A stretch of 64,000 nt of DNA from Calocera cornea HHB12733 (taxonomy: Eukaryota; Basidiomycota; Dacrymycetes; Dacrymycetales; Dacrymycetaceae). The stretch lies in NCBI GenBank assembly GCA_001632435.1, contig KV423951.1, positions 1 to 64,000 of the forward strand. The letters are read 5' to 3'. The notes below the pieces were generated by a model. The model made no database searches. It worked only from the letters and a program-made list of their open reading frames with translations, and was not told where the DNA came from. Each line of letters opens with the position of its first letter. Within the stretch, counting starts at the first letter, position 1. Positions 22,011 to 34,002 of this stretch are shown here, piece by piece. Both the position numbers and the translations under genes were made by a program.

Positions 22011-24966
22011 ATGCCGGTCAGAGAACGTGCAGGCGTGAGTATGGTACTTGGACAATGAGACAAAAGTCGGCTGATGTGAAGCAGTACACGTCCAATCTCT
22101 TCGTGATCGATGTATCGCCGTCTATGGGCGAGCTCATGTTCCCTGAGGGTACGGAAGGCGCTCCGGAGGAAGGGTACGGCCTTACGAAGCTCGAGTGGGC
22201 GATCGAGTACGTGATACGCAAAATCCAAGAGTTCGTGAGTACGGGTGCTGTGTTTGAGCGGTGCTGAGCTGAACGGAATGCAGATCTTCACGGAGCGCAA
22301 GACGGAGGAGTGTGGGATTATCCTGTTCGGGACTGATGGTGCGCTCTCGTCACTGCGCACCCAGTTCCGAGATGCTAACTCTTATCCAGCAACGAAGAAC
22401 AGGGTCAATGCCGAGCACGATGGGTACGAGAATATCTACGAGATCGTCCCACTCTCCGCACCCACGACAAAGATCATCGACGTCCTCCGCACGGTCCACC
22501 CGGAGAGCGCAGTGGCGGAGCGTACGTCGTCCTCTTCTCCCTCACCACGAGACGCTGACTATTTTGCAGCACTCGATGCGCTCATTGTCGCCATCCAAAC
22601 GCAGTCGCTACATCTTGGGAACAAGAAAGCGTGGCGCCGGCGCATCACGCTCGTTACCGACGGCGAGGCAGAGTGCAACTTTGAGGACTGGGACCGAACG
22701 GTTGCCAAGCTCGCGGAGCTCGAGGTCAAGACCAGTGTCATTGGGATTGGATTCGACGATGAGGAAGAAGGGTTTGTAGAAGAGGGCAAGAGCAAGGTCA
22801 AGGTATGCTCCCATGCCTAAGCCGTGGAGGCAGAGCTGACAATGTGCCTAGCGAATCAACGAAACGTTCTGGCACGACTTCATGTCACAGATGCCGGAGG
22901 GCCTCGGCATGGTCGGCAACATCTCTCTCGCCATCGCCTCCCTCTCCGCACCGCAGCTCAAGACCACCCAGTCGGCGCTGCAATCGACCTGGCTGCGCTT
23001 GGGCGATCGCGCGACTGCCGAGTCGTCGCATAGCGAAGGGTTCCTCGAGATCCCCGTGAAAATCGCGAAGGCGACGAGTCAGGCCAAGCCGCTCAGCATG
23101 AAGAAGCTGCATAAACGCGCTGGGCGGGGGCAGTGGCATGCTGTCGGGCTGCAGACGGACTATGTGGTGTACGAAGGCGGGGAGGACGAAGACGATGAGA
23201 AGCCGAAAGCGAAAGCGGAGCCAAAGGCTGAGGGAGAAGAGGAGGATGTGGACATGGCTGCCGATGAGGAGGAGCACACCGAGCCGGAGACGGAGCGCAC
23301 CGAGGTGCCGGTGGAGAAGGAGGATCTGGTCAAGGCATACAAGTATGGCGCGACGTGGGTACCGTGCGAGGAGGGCGAGTTTGAGAAGCTGCAGACGACC
23401 AAGGGCATCGAGGTGATCGGCTTTGTGCCAGAGTCAAAGGTGCGCGTTGCTGCGTCGCCCATTCCGCGTCTGTACTGACGGTGGAACTCAGTGGCATCGC
23501 GAACAGGCGCTCGGCGAGGTGTCGTACATCTACCCCTCCGACACGTCCTCAAAGGCGCAGCTCCAGTTCTCGGCTATCGTGCAGGCTATGGCGGAACGCG
23601 GGGTGATGATGGTCGTACGCTACGTCTGGAGGGACGGGGCAGACCCGAAGGTCGGCGTCTGCAAACCGCAACCATTGGGGTCGGTCGAGTGGGGAGGGGT
23701 GGACTGCTTGCTTTATGTCCAGGTTCGCGTCCACGCACCTTTCCCATAGATGGGGTGTTGACGTGTGACAGATGCCGTTTGCAGACGATGTTCGAAAGTA
23801 CAAGTTCAACTCCCTCACGCGGCTATTCGACAAGGAGGGAGACAAGATCACTGCGCATAGCACGCTCCCGACCAAAGAGCAGCAGGATGCGATGGACGCG
23901 TTTGTCGACAGCATGGATCTGATGGACGCCGAGCAGGACGAGGAGGGGTACGTCTTCATGTCTTTGCGCATAGATGTTGACACTAAGGCTGCGTAGGAAT
24001 CCCGCGCCGTGGTTCGACCCGGCCCTGTCATTCAACCCGGCGCTGCATCGCGTCAAGCAGGCATTGTTCCACAACGCGCGTGTTGCCGACCCCGAGAAGA
24101 ATCCTTTGCCACCGCCGCATCCCGAGCTCACAAAGTACTTCAATACTCCGGAAGAGGTGCTCGAGCGTGCCAAACCAGCCATTGCCAAGCTGCGCAAGGT
24201 GATGAATATCAAGAAAGGTACGTCGGTCTCACTACTCCGAATGCGCATTCCTGACACGGAGACGATGCAGTGCCGCCCAAAGCCGCCGCGGCCAAAAGGA
24301 AAAACGGCGCTGCTGATGCTCCGGAGTATCTCTACGAGAGCGTCGATGACATCCTGGGCGCCACAACGCGACCGCAAAACGCGGTCGACCCGAATGCCCT
24401 CGCTGCCAGGACTCCACAAAAGGGAAACGATTTTGGCCACACCCATCTACCTTCACCGGCTCCGTCACTCGCTCCCGAGCCCGGGCGGCTGATCGGCCTT
24501 GCCAACCCGCTGAAGGACTTTTACAGTCTGCTAGAGAGCGGCGATCTTGTCAGCAAGGCCATGGAGGATATGGCGGTTGTCTTGCTGCAGATGGCGCGCG
24601 ATCCGAAACGGAATAAGGAGCTACTGAACTGTATGACTGTTATGCGCGTCAAGGCGACGGAGGAGGACGAAGTGGATGCCTATCAGCAGTGAGTGCCTAT
24701 CGCACTAGCGAACATCTTATGCTTACCCAAGACCGCAGATTCATGATCGATCTGAAAAAGGAAGCGAAGAAGAAATCGTTCTCTAATCCAGATCTGTGGC
24801 CGTTGGTCAAGAAGCAAGGCATGTCGATCAGCTGGATTACTAAGGAGGAAGCGGCGGTGGAGGGCAGCAAGAGCTCGGTCGATGAGGACGAGGCTCGCAA
24901 GGTGCGTTTACTGTTTCAACGACATGACAGCTCCCTGAAATTTACCTCCAGTTTATCGAGGAGTGA
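22011..24966 (+). CDS. KU80: Ku80 DNA end-binding protein
   Basis: Twelve exons (22011-22034, 22085-22234, 22284-22338, 22390-22521, 22570-22802, 22852-23439, 23492-23722, 23772-23947, 23997-24217, 24271-24688, 24739-24901, 24952-24966) encode 801 residues. With Ku70 it forms the ring that loads on broken DNA ends for non-homologous end joining and acts at telomeres. The N-terminus is a von Willebrand-like domain (SNLFVIDVSPSMGE, ECGIILFGTD, RRRITLVTDGEAE). The beta-barrel core follows (about 255-560), interrupted by an acidic Lys/Glu-rich insert encoded near 23180-23310. The C-terminal region (about 640-780) resembles the Ku80 helical domain (LANPLKDFYSLLESGDL, MDLKKEAKKK-like). The first coding exon is 24 nt and the last is 15 nt, encoding only FIEE and the stop. 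The vertebrate C-terminal DNA-PKcs-binding motif is absent, as expected. Confidence 0.95.
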
Positions 24967-25296
24967 TGCCCATCATTTCTTCATTATGATGTATACTAGC
25001 TACTGCCACATGGACCATTTACTAGCATGGATAATTCCGAATGGGCCGTGTGACGATACTCGATGTGCCTGGGGGCGCGCGGGATGGTCTGCAATGATTG
25101 CACTGGCCCCCCGACCTTGTGCAACCCCATAAAGGGCCATGGAAGTCGCTTGTCAGCAGCAAAACAACGCTACTCGGCAGCAATGCAACATCTGTGTCGA
25201 AGCCGTCAGGTTATCATCCCTGCCCGTGCTTTGAAGAATCAGTAACGAACGAAGTCTAATTAGTTGCGGTAGTGATACACAGTGCAAGATGGTAAT
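24967..25296. other. convergent spacer
   Basis: These 330 bp lie between the 3' ends of Ku80 and the Bre4-like gene. No ORF or RNA gene is visible; it probably consists of both 3' untranslated regions. Confidence 0.5.
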
Positions 25297-28200
25297 CTAC
25301 ATGGACCCCTCGATAGCCTTCCGGTGGGTGATATCCTTCCAGACATGATTCCAGTAATGCTTCTTCTTGTCGCTCTGGACGGGCAGCGCGGTTGTCGGTG
25401 CGTTTCCGTCCCACCAGTCCAAGCTGCCGAATATGCTGCCGGTGAGGTGGGTGAGGTCATCGAGAGCCTCGGCGACCTCTGTCATCGCCTCGGACTCGGC
25501 GAGGGAGAAGAGCGAGGCGATGTCGCCCGCTGTGTCGTCGACTTGATCGCTTTTGCTGTGCGTCGAAACCCATCGCTCACGGAGGTTTTCGATGAGCTCC
25601 TCGAGGGCGTGTTGGGACGAGGGGAGGAACTGGGGCAGGGGCATCTGGGCACGGAAACAGTGCGACAGGGCGAACATGATCATGATCTGAGAGGAGACGA
25701 GGTGCATGCGCGAGTCGAGCACTTCACGGACGGTCCGCTGGTGGGGGATGTTTTGCCGCAGGTACCGGAGGCCCAGGAAGAGGTCGAGGATCCGGCGCAG
25801 GTTGACTTCGACGCGGCTGTAGAACCCTGTGGGTTTCTGGGAGAGGATGAGAACACGCGAGGAGAGCCGCAGCGCGGGAGGAAACGTACCGGGAGCAGGC
25901 TCAGCTCGAGGGCCATGTCACCGAGCAGCCGGTCGGCCATGCGGAGGCGGTCCTTTACCTTGTTCTCGATTTCCAGGCCGAGGGTGCGGTAGTCCTTTGT
26001 GACCTGGCTCGTGCGCAGGAAGGGCCGGCTGAGCGTGACGTAGTCGAGGCTGAGGGCGTCGATGGACTTTGCGATCTGGGTCATGAACTCTGAGCGGGCC
26101 TGGAGGGGGAAGACGAGGAGGGAGGCGACGAGGGCGGCGCCCAGACCAGTCACGAGGGCGCCTGCCTTGGACGCGCCCATGACCCAGATGTTGGAGTCTT
26201 CCTTCCACGGCGCAAAGATGATCGTGGGGATGGTGACCATGCTGCGGGGGGGGTGAGTGAGGGCACGCATCAAGGGGACAAGGAAGGACATACGCTGTGA
26301 TGGCCGCGCTGGGGATGCCCGTTCGGAGGATGACCCAGCTGGCGGGGATCTGGAACGCGGTGACCATGACGACCTTTGCGGGTGCGTTATGCCTGCAAAT
26401 GATCCAGCACAAGTAGGCATAGCTGCATCCGACGATGGTGCCACACTGCGGACGGACGGACTGTCAGACAGGGAGAAATGGGCCGCGAGAAGGGACGCAC
26501 GATACGGAACATGTTCTTGCGGATGATGGAGCCGACGTCCATGTCCAGACCCATGATGAAGCCGATGACCTGCCACTGCTGGTTTCCCTTCACAAACTGC
26601 TTCCTGAGCGGGCTGTCCTTGGGGAGGATGGCGGGGATGGAGAGGATGAGTGCGCCGAGGGCTGCGCGGATGGCGTATTTGATGTGGCGCGAGTTGCGGA
26701 TGGAGCGGATGAAGCTGGCGATTTTCATGCGGAACTTGAGCGTCTTGTGCGAGAGCTTCATGAAGAACTTGTTGATCGCCGAGAAGCGCTGCACGGGCAT
26801 GTCGGCCGTCGCGCGGGGGACGACGGCGCCGGTGAAGGGCGCGCCGGACTCGTGGTACGCGGGCGGGCCGCCCTCCATGAGCTCGGACTGGGCACGCTCG
26901 ACCTCGGCCTGCGACTGCTCCTTCTCGGCGTTGTGGTCCGTGCCGTCTATACGGACGATCAGTGTACTGTGGGGTGGGGTGCGGCTGGGAGGAGGCGGTG
27001 CTTACCGTCATGATGGTCTGCACTTGCGTTCTCGAGCGCGGCGCTCTTCTCGCTGATGCCGAGCCAGCCCCAGCTGAGGTGCGGGCGGAGGAGGCGCTTC
27101 TTGCCCGCGGCGCGGTAGGCGTTGAGCAGGTCCTCGCTCTGCTTGAGCGCGTTCCAGCACTCGCCGGACACCTCGAGCAGGGAGGCGAGGAAGAGGGAGA
27201 TGCCGAACATCTCCCGGTGGAACACGCGCTCCATGACCTCCTCGGTGCTCTGGTCCGCGCCGGCCACGTCCTGGGCCGCGAGGAGCTTGTTGAGCGCGCG
27301 CCGGATGTCCGCGCGCAGCGCGTCGGCCGCGCTGTCCAGCGCGGTGCGCGCGGTCAGGCAGTGCTCGGGCTGGAGGGGCAGGCGCGCGGTGCCCGAGCGC
27401 AGCTTGTCGCTCGCCGGGGCGGCGTCGTCCTCTGGGAGGTCGTAGGCGACGCGGACGGACTCCATGACGAGTGCGAGTGCGGCGAGGAGCTCGCTGTTGA
27501 GCGCGTGCGTGCTGCTCTCGACGGTGTCGAGGAAGAGCAGGTGGCTCGCGTCCAGCTGGTCCAGCGCCGCGTTCTTCGCTGCGGGCAGGCCGAGGGAGAT
27601 CTCGGCGCGCAGCCGCTCGACAGAGGCGATGAGGTCCTTGAGCGGGTCGGCGGGGAGGCGGCCCCAGCGCATCTCGAATGTTGCCTGGAGGAACTTGCCC
27701 GGCAGGGCCTGGGACTGCTTGAACAGTTTGCCCGCGAGGGTGTCGAGCTCCTCCGGCTGGTCCTTGGGGGTGCGGTCGAGCATCTGCTCGCCCGAGGCCT
27801 TGAGGAGGGCGTGGACGGTGGCGTAGGCGTCGATGACGTTGCCCGCGAGCTGGGAGCGGTTGTTGAGGAGGAGGGGGAGGGCGCAGAGGAAGGAGAGGAG
27901 GGCGGCGGCGGCGAAGCAGAAGCCGGGCTCTGTGAAGGACTCTGCGGTCATCTGGTGGGAGCCGATCTTGACGAGGAGGACCCAGACGCCGAGGTAGATG
28001 GAGGTGGTGGAGGCGCGCATGAGGCGGGGGAACTTTGAGATCATGTATGCGCCCGTGAAGGCGTGGAGGGAGAGGCCGACGCCGATGACGGCGCGGGACT
28101 GGATGCAGTCGTCGCCGTACTTTGCGACGAAGAACTTGCTGAGGGCGAGGACCGAGTTGCTGTATCCGAGCCCCCACATTGCGCCTGCGCTTGTGAGGAC

Positions 28201-28431
28201 GGTGGCCTCTATCTGTGCGCCGAGGCCGACGTCGGGGAAGTAGTTTGTCTCCTTGAAGACGAGGATGAGGTGGGGGAAGTGGGTGATGGCGTTGACCCAG
28301 GGGAGGGTCATTGCGATGGCGCAGAGGCATGTGGCCAGCACACGGCAGAAGGCGGGCAGGTACCAGGCGGGCTGCGAGTGGATCAGCGCGCCGAGGGACG
28401 GCAGCTGCAGCGAGGGGAGCGTCGGCGCCAT
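25297..28431 (-). CDS. Bre4-like membrane protein (ArAE_2/FUSC and DUF2421)
   Basis: Five exons (28431-27006, 26946-26501, 26445-26294, 26241-25890, 25836-25297) encode 971 residues. The architecture is that of fungal brefeldin A-sensitivity (Bre4-like) proteins related to bacterial aromatic acid exporters: an N-terminal half with several membrane helices (WYLPAFCRVLATCLCAIAMT, AAAALLSFLCALPLLL), a long helical soluble section (about 230-470), a second membrane bundle (about 545-720; RAALGALILSIPAIL, VVMVTAFQIPASWVI, GLGAALVASLLVFPL) and a helical C-terminal DUF2421-type region. Transport of small aromatic or amphiphilic compounds is inferred from the family only. ATG 28431 is the first in frame. 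The first exon is extremely GC-rich, which produces long empty frames on the other strand. Confidence 0.85.
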
Positions 28432-29181
28432 CGAGCCGGGTCCAGCACGGCGGTCGGGGGTCGGGGGTCGTTGAGGGAGAATGGGAGAGTGGGAGAGTGC
28501 ACCCGCGCATCGTGCCAAGCAAGCACGTTAAGTACCCCCTCCTGCCACGCTCTAACGCTGGCCGAGCGTATCAAACACGTCGCACCGCACCCGCACCCGT
28601 ACATTGGAATAGTGCCCAGTGCAGCCCTCGTCCGCGCGTTTCAGGACGTGCACCGGCACCGGGTGGCGGTGGCCGCCGCTCGCCTCAGAGGGGACAGCCC
28701 GTTTCGGGGGACGGGGTGATGCGCGCCTGTGTGGCATGCCGGCGCGCACTGGTCTGGTGCAGCTCTAGCTTTGGGTGCAAGCAAGTGAGTACAGTAGTAG
28801 TCCCACGACATTATTGAAGTCAGTAGACAAGTCACCGCCCCCTGCTCCTGGCCCATTCAGTTCACGCGCACAGGGCGGTGCCGCGGTCCCTTGCTTGGTG
28901 TGCTCGGCTCCGCCGTCCCTCTTCCTACGCGCGGATGTCGCCATGTGACGTCACGCCCCTTGCCCCAACCGGTGGTGCCGCTTACGCGCGTGGGGTGACT
29001 CAGCGCGTGGCGGGGAGTGCAGGGATGATGCTGGGCTGGCGGGACGGTCCGGCAGGGATCCGCGTTCACTGACGGGGACGGTGCTGGTGTGCTCCATCCC
29101 CTGCACGACGCTAGGCCACGACGACCTGCCTCGCTCCCTCTCCGACCGACTAGCCCGCCAGCAGCAGAGCGATCGAGAGCG
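28432..29181. promoter_or_regulatory. divergent promoter region, Bre4-like and PTP
   Basis: A 750-bp spacer between two divergent starts. No ORF is supported. It includes a TGACGTCA palindrome at about 28946-28953, the consensus site of CREB/ATF-type bZIP factors, about 230 bp upstream of the phosphatase start. The frame of the phosphatase is open upstream to 29089 but has no ATG there. Confidence 0.4.
28946..28953. promoter_or_regulatory. TGACGTCA (CRE/ATF) palindrome
   Basis: A perfect 8-bp CRE palindrome lies within the divergent promoter between the Bre4-like gene and the tyrosine phosphatase. ATF/CREB-type bZIP factors of fungi (Atf1, Sko1 families) bind this site and act downstream of stress MAP kinases. 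Since PTPs of this architecture inactivate such kinases, feedback control is an attractive but untested inference. Confidence 0.5.
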
Positions 29182-32100
29182 ATGCGGGACGCCGCCGTCC
29201 CCGTCCCCGTCCCCTCCTCCTCCACCGGCATGCCCACGCTCACCGCCCGCCTCCCGCCCACGCCGCCCACGCCGGCCACCGGCGCAGACGTCCAGCGCGC
29301 CCTCACCACGCCCCTCGCAGACATGTCCCTCCGCTCCCCAGCCGCACACAACCTCCCACCCGGCTCACCGCCCCAACCGCCCCAACCGCCCCTCTTCCCC
29401 CCCGCCGTCCTCGCCGCAGCATACACCCCCGGCGCACCCAGCCCGCCCAACCTCCTCCTCCTCGACCTCCGCCCCCCGAGCGCGTTCAACGCACAGCACC
29501 TCCCCGGCGCCCTCTCCCTCCCCATCCCCTCCACCCTCCTCCGCCGCCCCGCCTTCCCCCTCGCCTCCGTAGCACAGATGCTGCCCCCAACACACCGCCC
29601 CGCATTCGACACCTGGCCCGCAGCACACCTCATCCTCGTCCTCGAGAAGGACCGCGACGGGCTGTCCGACGGCGGCCGCGGCCTCGTGGCAAAGTTCGAC
29701 AGGGAGGCAACCGACAGGGGGCTCAACATACGCGTCGGCGGCGTCAAGGGCGGCTGGGAGGCCGTCAGGAGGCTCATGCCCGACGTCCTCGTCGCCGCCG
29801 CCCCGGGCGAGGGGGGCGGCGGCGGCGTGGGAGCGGCAGCCTCACCCGCCCAGGCCATTGCCGCCGCAGCAGCGCTGGCGCACGCCAACGTCAGCCCGAA
29901 GCGGCCCCCGCTCACGCACGCCGCGGCCGGCTCGGGCTCCGGCTCGGGCCTGCGCGACCTGCCCATGGCCGCCTTCCAGCAGAGTACGACGTCCCTCTTC
30001 TCCCTCCTCACGCGCGCTGACGTCGCCCCTCCCGCCTCTCCCGCCCCTGCCACCCCCGGCCCGCTCACCCTGCCCATGCACAACACGCCCCCGCACCCCA
30101 AAGTCACCACCACCGCAGCCTCGAACCGCCACCGCCAGGGGCCAGCGCAGATGCCGATGCCCCCCTCCCCGCCTCTCGCCCTGGCGCTGTCTCTCCCCGC
30201 GCTCACCCTCTCACCCCACTCCGCGGGGCCGGCGCCCAGCCAACTCCCGACCCACCCCCACCTCTCCCCGTCCACATCCACATCCACCCAACCCCCCGCC
30301 CCACCGCCAAGCAGCACGACGCTCCTAGCGACAAACCCGTTCTACGACAACATCCGGCAGCACCTCGAGCTCGCCCAGGGCGTCACCGGCTCCCCCTTCG
30401 AGCCCCTCGTCCTGCCCAGGCGCGTCAGGCACTGGCACGGCTGGCACACGGGCCTCATGCCCCGCTGGCTCGCAGACGTCGTCCGCCGGAGCGAGCTGCC
30501 GCCCGCGGAGGAGGAGGAGGAGGGGGCGACGCCGGGGGACTTGCAGCAGGCGCAGCAGCCCCAGCACTCCCAGCATGCGCAGCACTCCCAGCAGCCCCAG
30601 CCCCAGCTGCCCCAGAGACAAGGCAGAGGCTCCTCCCCGCCCCGGTGGCCCGCCTCCCCACCGCGCAACGGCTCGCCGAGGGCCACACCTCCCAGTGCCG
30701 GCTCGGGCGCGCCCGGAACCCCGGCCGCGGAGAGGGAGAGGGAGAGGGGGGTCGACCTTGCCCCGCCTCGCTCTCCCGCCCGGCTCGGGGCTGCTCCTTC
30801 TTCCACCGTCCCGGCTAGCGCCGCCAGCCCGCACCCCGCGCTCGCCTCCCGCTCGCCCTCGCATGCGAAGCCAGACGGCGGGGAAGCGCTCGCGATGCAG
30901 TTCTACAAGGTCGAGCTGGGCGAGCAGCGCAGGCTCATGGGCGTCATGGAGCATCATTCGAGGGAGACATTCGTCGTGCCGCATCAGCCGGGCGCGGGCG
31001 CCGCTGCCGGCGTTGGCGTTGGGGTTGGGGGGGGGCCGGCGACACCCGGCCCTGGGCTGGGCGAGTTCGGATTCGGAGTCGGATTCGCCAACGCGGACCC
31101 GAACGCGAGCGTGCAGATCACTGCCCCCGCCGCCGTGAGTGCGCAGCCGCGCGAGTATGATGTTGATCGGACGCCCTGGCAGGACGGCGAGGCGCGCGAG
31201 GGACAGGGCAAGGACGAGTTCCCGTTCTCTATCACCGCCGGCATCGAGAAGGGTGCGCTGAACCGGTGAGCACCCCCATCTGGCCCGGGCCTGGGCACGG
31301 CTGACGCCCCGTCCCGCAGGTACCGCAACATCTGGCCGTTCGCGCACACGCGCGTGCGCCTGCCCCAGGGCACGGCCAGCGACGGCTCGGACTATGTCAA
31401 CGCGAGCTTTGTGCACCCGCGCGGGACGCGCAGGCGCTATGTCTGCGCGCAGGGCCCGCTCGAGGCGACGCGCGGGGACTTTTGGAAGTGCGTCGCTGCT
31501 CCCCTCCGCTGCGTGTGCCCCGGGATTAACGCATTCGTAGCCTGGTGTGGGACCAGAATATCACCACCATCATCATGCTCACAAAGCAGACCGAGGCCGG
31601 GCTCTCAAAGTGCTTTCCCTACTGGACGGCGCCCATGGCCGGCCCGTTCCGCCTCAGGCACATCTCCACCACGGGCGGGGAGGACGACCCCAGCGCCTCG
31701 GCCGGGTTCTTCGACCTCCACGGCGCGGCCGCCGCGGGCCACGAGGAGCCCGGCGCCATCCGCCGCGTCTTCGCCCTCTCCCGCGACGGCGCCGGCGAGC
31801 GCATCGTCACCCAGCTGCAGATGGTCTCCTGGCCAGACTGGGAGGTGCCCCGCTCCCCGCGCTGCCTCCTCGACCTCATCAGGCAGACAAACGCCCTCCG
31901 CGCCGCCTCCCCGCGGCCCAACGCGCCCGTCCTCGTCCACTGCTCCGCCGGCGTCGGCCGAACGGGCAGCTTCGTCCTCATCGACGCCGTGCTCGACGCC
32001 CTCCGCTCCGAGCTGCTCGCCACGAAGGCCCGCATCGAGCGCGGCGAGCGCGCCCGCTCCCCACCGCACGACCCCATGCACGTCGACACCATCGCCGGCT

Positions 32101-32864
32101 CCGGCACGGGCACCACCTCCGCCAGCCCGAGCTTATCCTCCCTCTCCCTCTCCCTCGCCTCCCACTACCAGTCCTCCCTCGACTCGGCGCCCACCTCCCG
32201 CTCCGCCTCCAACTCGCCCTCGCCCGGCTCCCACGCCCCGCTCGGCGCCAAGCCCACCCTGGCCGGCAGAGCCGGCTCCCTCCTCCCCTCCACCGAGGCC
32301 AACCCGCAGTCCTCGCAGAACACGTTCGACTACAAGATGCCGCGCTCCGCGCTCGCGCGCGACCAGCCCTCCCGCACCCCCACCCCGCTCTCGGAGCTCG
32401 AGCCGGACCCCATCCAAAAGGTCCTCGAGGACATGCGCGAGCAGCGCATGTCCCTCTGCCAGAGCCTCAACCAGTACGTCTTCTGCCACCGCGCCATCTG
32501 CGAGGGCGCCATCGAGCTCGCCGAGGAGATCTTGGGCCCGTCCGACCACTCGGCATCCCCTGGCATGCTGCCCGGCCCGTCCACCGCCTCGCCAAGCGCG
32601 ATGGACATCGAGCCCGCGACCTCCGGCTTCTTCCCCAAGCCCACCCTCTCCATCCCACTGCACTTGCCGCACTCCAAGCGCGCAGCCAGCAAAAGCCCCG
32701 AAGAGGTCGAGCGCGTCCTCTCCCTCACGCCCGACGACTTGCACAGCCGCAACGGCAGCCCGCGCCCCGCACTCGACGGCATCGGCCACAAGCCCAGCCT
32801 GAAAAGGCAGATGACGCGCCGCGGCGACGTCCAGAGCGGCTCTGCCTCGCCCTCCCAGCGCTAG
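29182..32864 (+). CDS. rhodanese-PTP protein tyrosine phosphatase (MAPK phosphatase type)
   Basis: Three exons (29182-31265, 31320-31487, 31541-32864) encode 1191 residues. Fungal phosphatases with a Cdc25-like rhodanese domain before a classical PTP domain (Pyp1/Pyp2 in fission yeast, Ptp2/Ptp3 in budding yeast) dephosphorylate stress MAP kinases. The rhodanese-like part is at about 85-190 (LLLDLRPPSAFNAQHLPGAL). A long Pro/Gln/Ala-rich linker follows. The PTP domain starts near 690: RYRNIWPFAHTRVRL, YVNASFV, WPDW with Asp850 as general acid, and HCSAGVGRTGS with Cys885 and Arg891. The C-terminal 300 residues are mostly disordered Ser/Pro with a helical NQYVFCHRAICEGAIEL segment that may complete the PTP fold after an insertion. 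GC content is extreme. The first ATG in frame is 29182. Confidence 0.9.
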
Positions 32865-34002
32865 TTCCCATGGAGCTGTACACTACGCTGTTGTACTGGA
32901 TAGGCCTTCTTTTGTGTTCCGTCTTACCTATGCCCGTTTTCCGCCCCTTCCGGGCACGCATCCCATAGCATCATCATTTGTCTGTACCCGCACGTCTCAT
33001 CATGCACGATACTCAACAAATCAACATCATTGTCAAATGGCTCCGATTGCTGTGCGCTGGCGCTGTTCCCTGGAGGATCGGACTCGGCGGTTCACCAGGC
33101 TCGGCCGGCGTGCCAGTGGCGCCCGCTCGAAGCGCCCACACCTGACCGCGATCATTCGGTCCCTGGCAGCTTTCTTGCGTGTGAGCCTATCCTGCGAGCT
33201 TGGGTCCCTCAGTGAGTGGGTAGATGGTCTGATCCGAGCATGGACCGCACTGCATGGCATGCATGGCCCATAGTGGGCATGCTCTTGTGGTCTGCACAAT
33301 GGGGGTTGCGGCATGCAACTTTCTTGGAAGCGAGCAGATCTGCTCCCCACATGAGCATCAAACAAGCATCTTCAGCCCTTGGCACTACAGTCCTTGTTGA
33401 TTACACATAAACAGAGCTTTAGATGGTGGGGTTGAAGAAGGTTTAGGTAGCTCAACAACATTCCCCGCAGGCATGGGGTACTGTCCTATGGTATGAAGAG
33501 CAGGCTGTCAAGGCTGTCAGTGTCATCCAATGGCCAAGCTCCTACCATGGCTCAAGCTCTGGCTGTGGACCCACCTGCAGCCAATCATCAAGCCCATTGC
33601 CTGGAGTCTGGATACAACAGCCTCACATATGGCCAGATCATGCTCTTGCACATGTGAACCTACTGTGAGAGATGTGCTTACTGACTGCCACATGTCACAG
33701 TCGGCCGTAAGCACATGTCTCACATCAGGTCAACACAATCTGACAAGAAGCACCAGCAAGGATAACTGCTCACACAGCCAGAGCAAGTGTTTCCAGTGGC
33801 CATCATGCAAGGACTGCGTGGCTCATACTTGGATCATCGGCTCGTCGCGCCGCGCCGAAAAGCGGTCGGACGCGTGACTTCCAGGGTCCACCGCACTCGG
33901 CTCCGACGTTGCGCCAATCAGGGCCCAATTTTTGCTGAAACTTGTGACAGTGTAAGGGACCTCCACTGCCTGCTGCTTGTGTACTTCTCGTTCCTCCCCA
34001 CA
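32865..34002. other. gene-poor spacer with inverted repeat
   Basis: These 1.1 kb have lower GC than the neighbouring genes and no supported ORF. The inverted repeat at 33661-33729 is listed separately. The region resembles the start of the window in composition and may be a decayed element. Confidence 0.45.
33661..33729. repeat. inverted repeat (hairpin-forming)
   Basis: Left arm from 33661 reads TACTGTGAGAGATGTGCTTAC then TGACTG; the reverse complement of the right arm, ending at 33729, reads TGATGTGAGACATGTGCTTAC then GGCCGACTG. The arms match over about 25 of 28 positions, allowing a 3-nt gap, around a short centre CCACATGTCA. It could be the tip of a small non-autonomous element, a terminator-like hairpin, or chance in decayed DNA. 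Confidence 0.65.

Noticed and set aside
26962..28038. 358-codon plus-strand frame antisense to the Bre4-like gene
   Set aside because: It is Glu/Gly/Leu/Val-rich, the mirror of GC-rich codons on the other strand, with no motif.
27008..28522. 504-codon minus-strand frame overlapping the Bre4-like first exon
   Set aside because: Composition is Arg/Pro/Gly and it lacks membrane segments, whereas the parallel frame encodes the recognisable membrane protein.
30325..31416. 363-codon minus-strand frame within the phosphatase
   Set aside because: It is Arg/Ala/Gly-rich shadow coding opposite a Pro/Ala/Gln-rich linker.
31547..32968. 473-codon frame overlapping the tyrosine phosphatase
   Set aside because: It is Arg/Pro/His-rich, overlaps the catalytic PTP exon in another frame and has no domain. 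It results from the extreme GC content at third codon positions.
32865..34002. transposon gene in the gene-poor spacer
   Set aside because: No transposase, reverse transcriptase or integrase motif could be read in any frame; only the inverted repeat supports a mobile origin.
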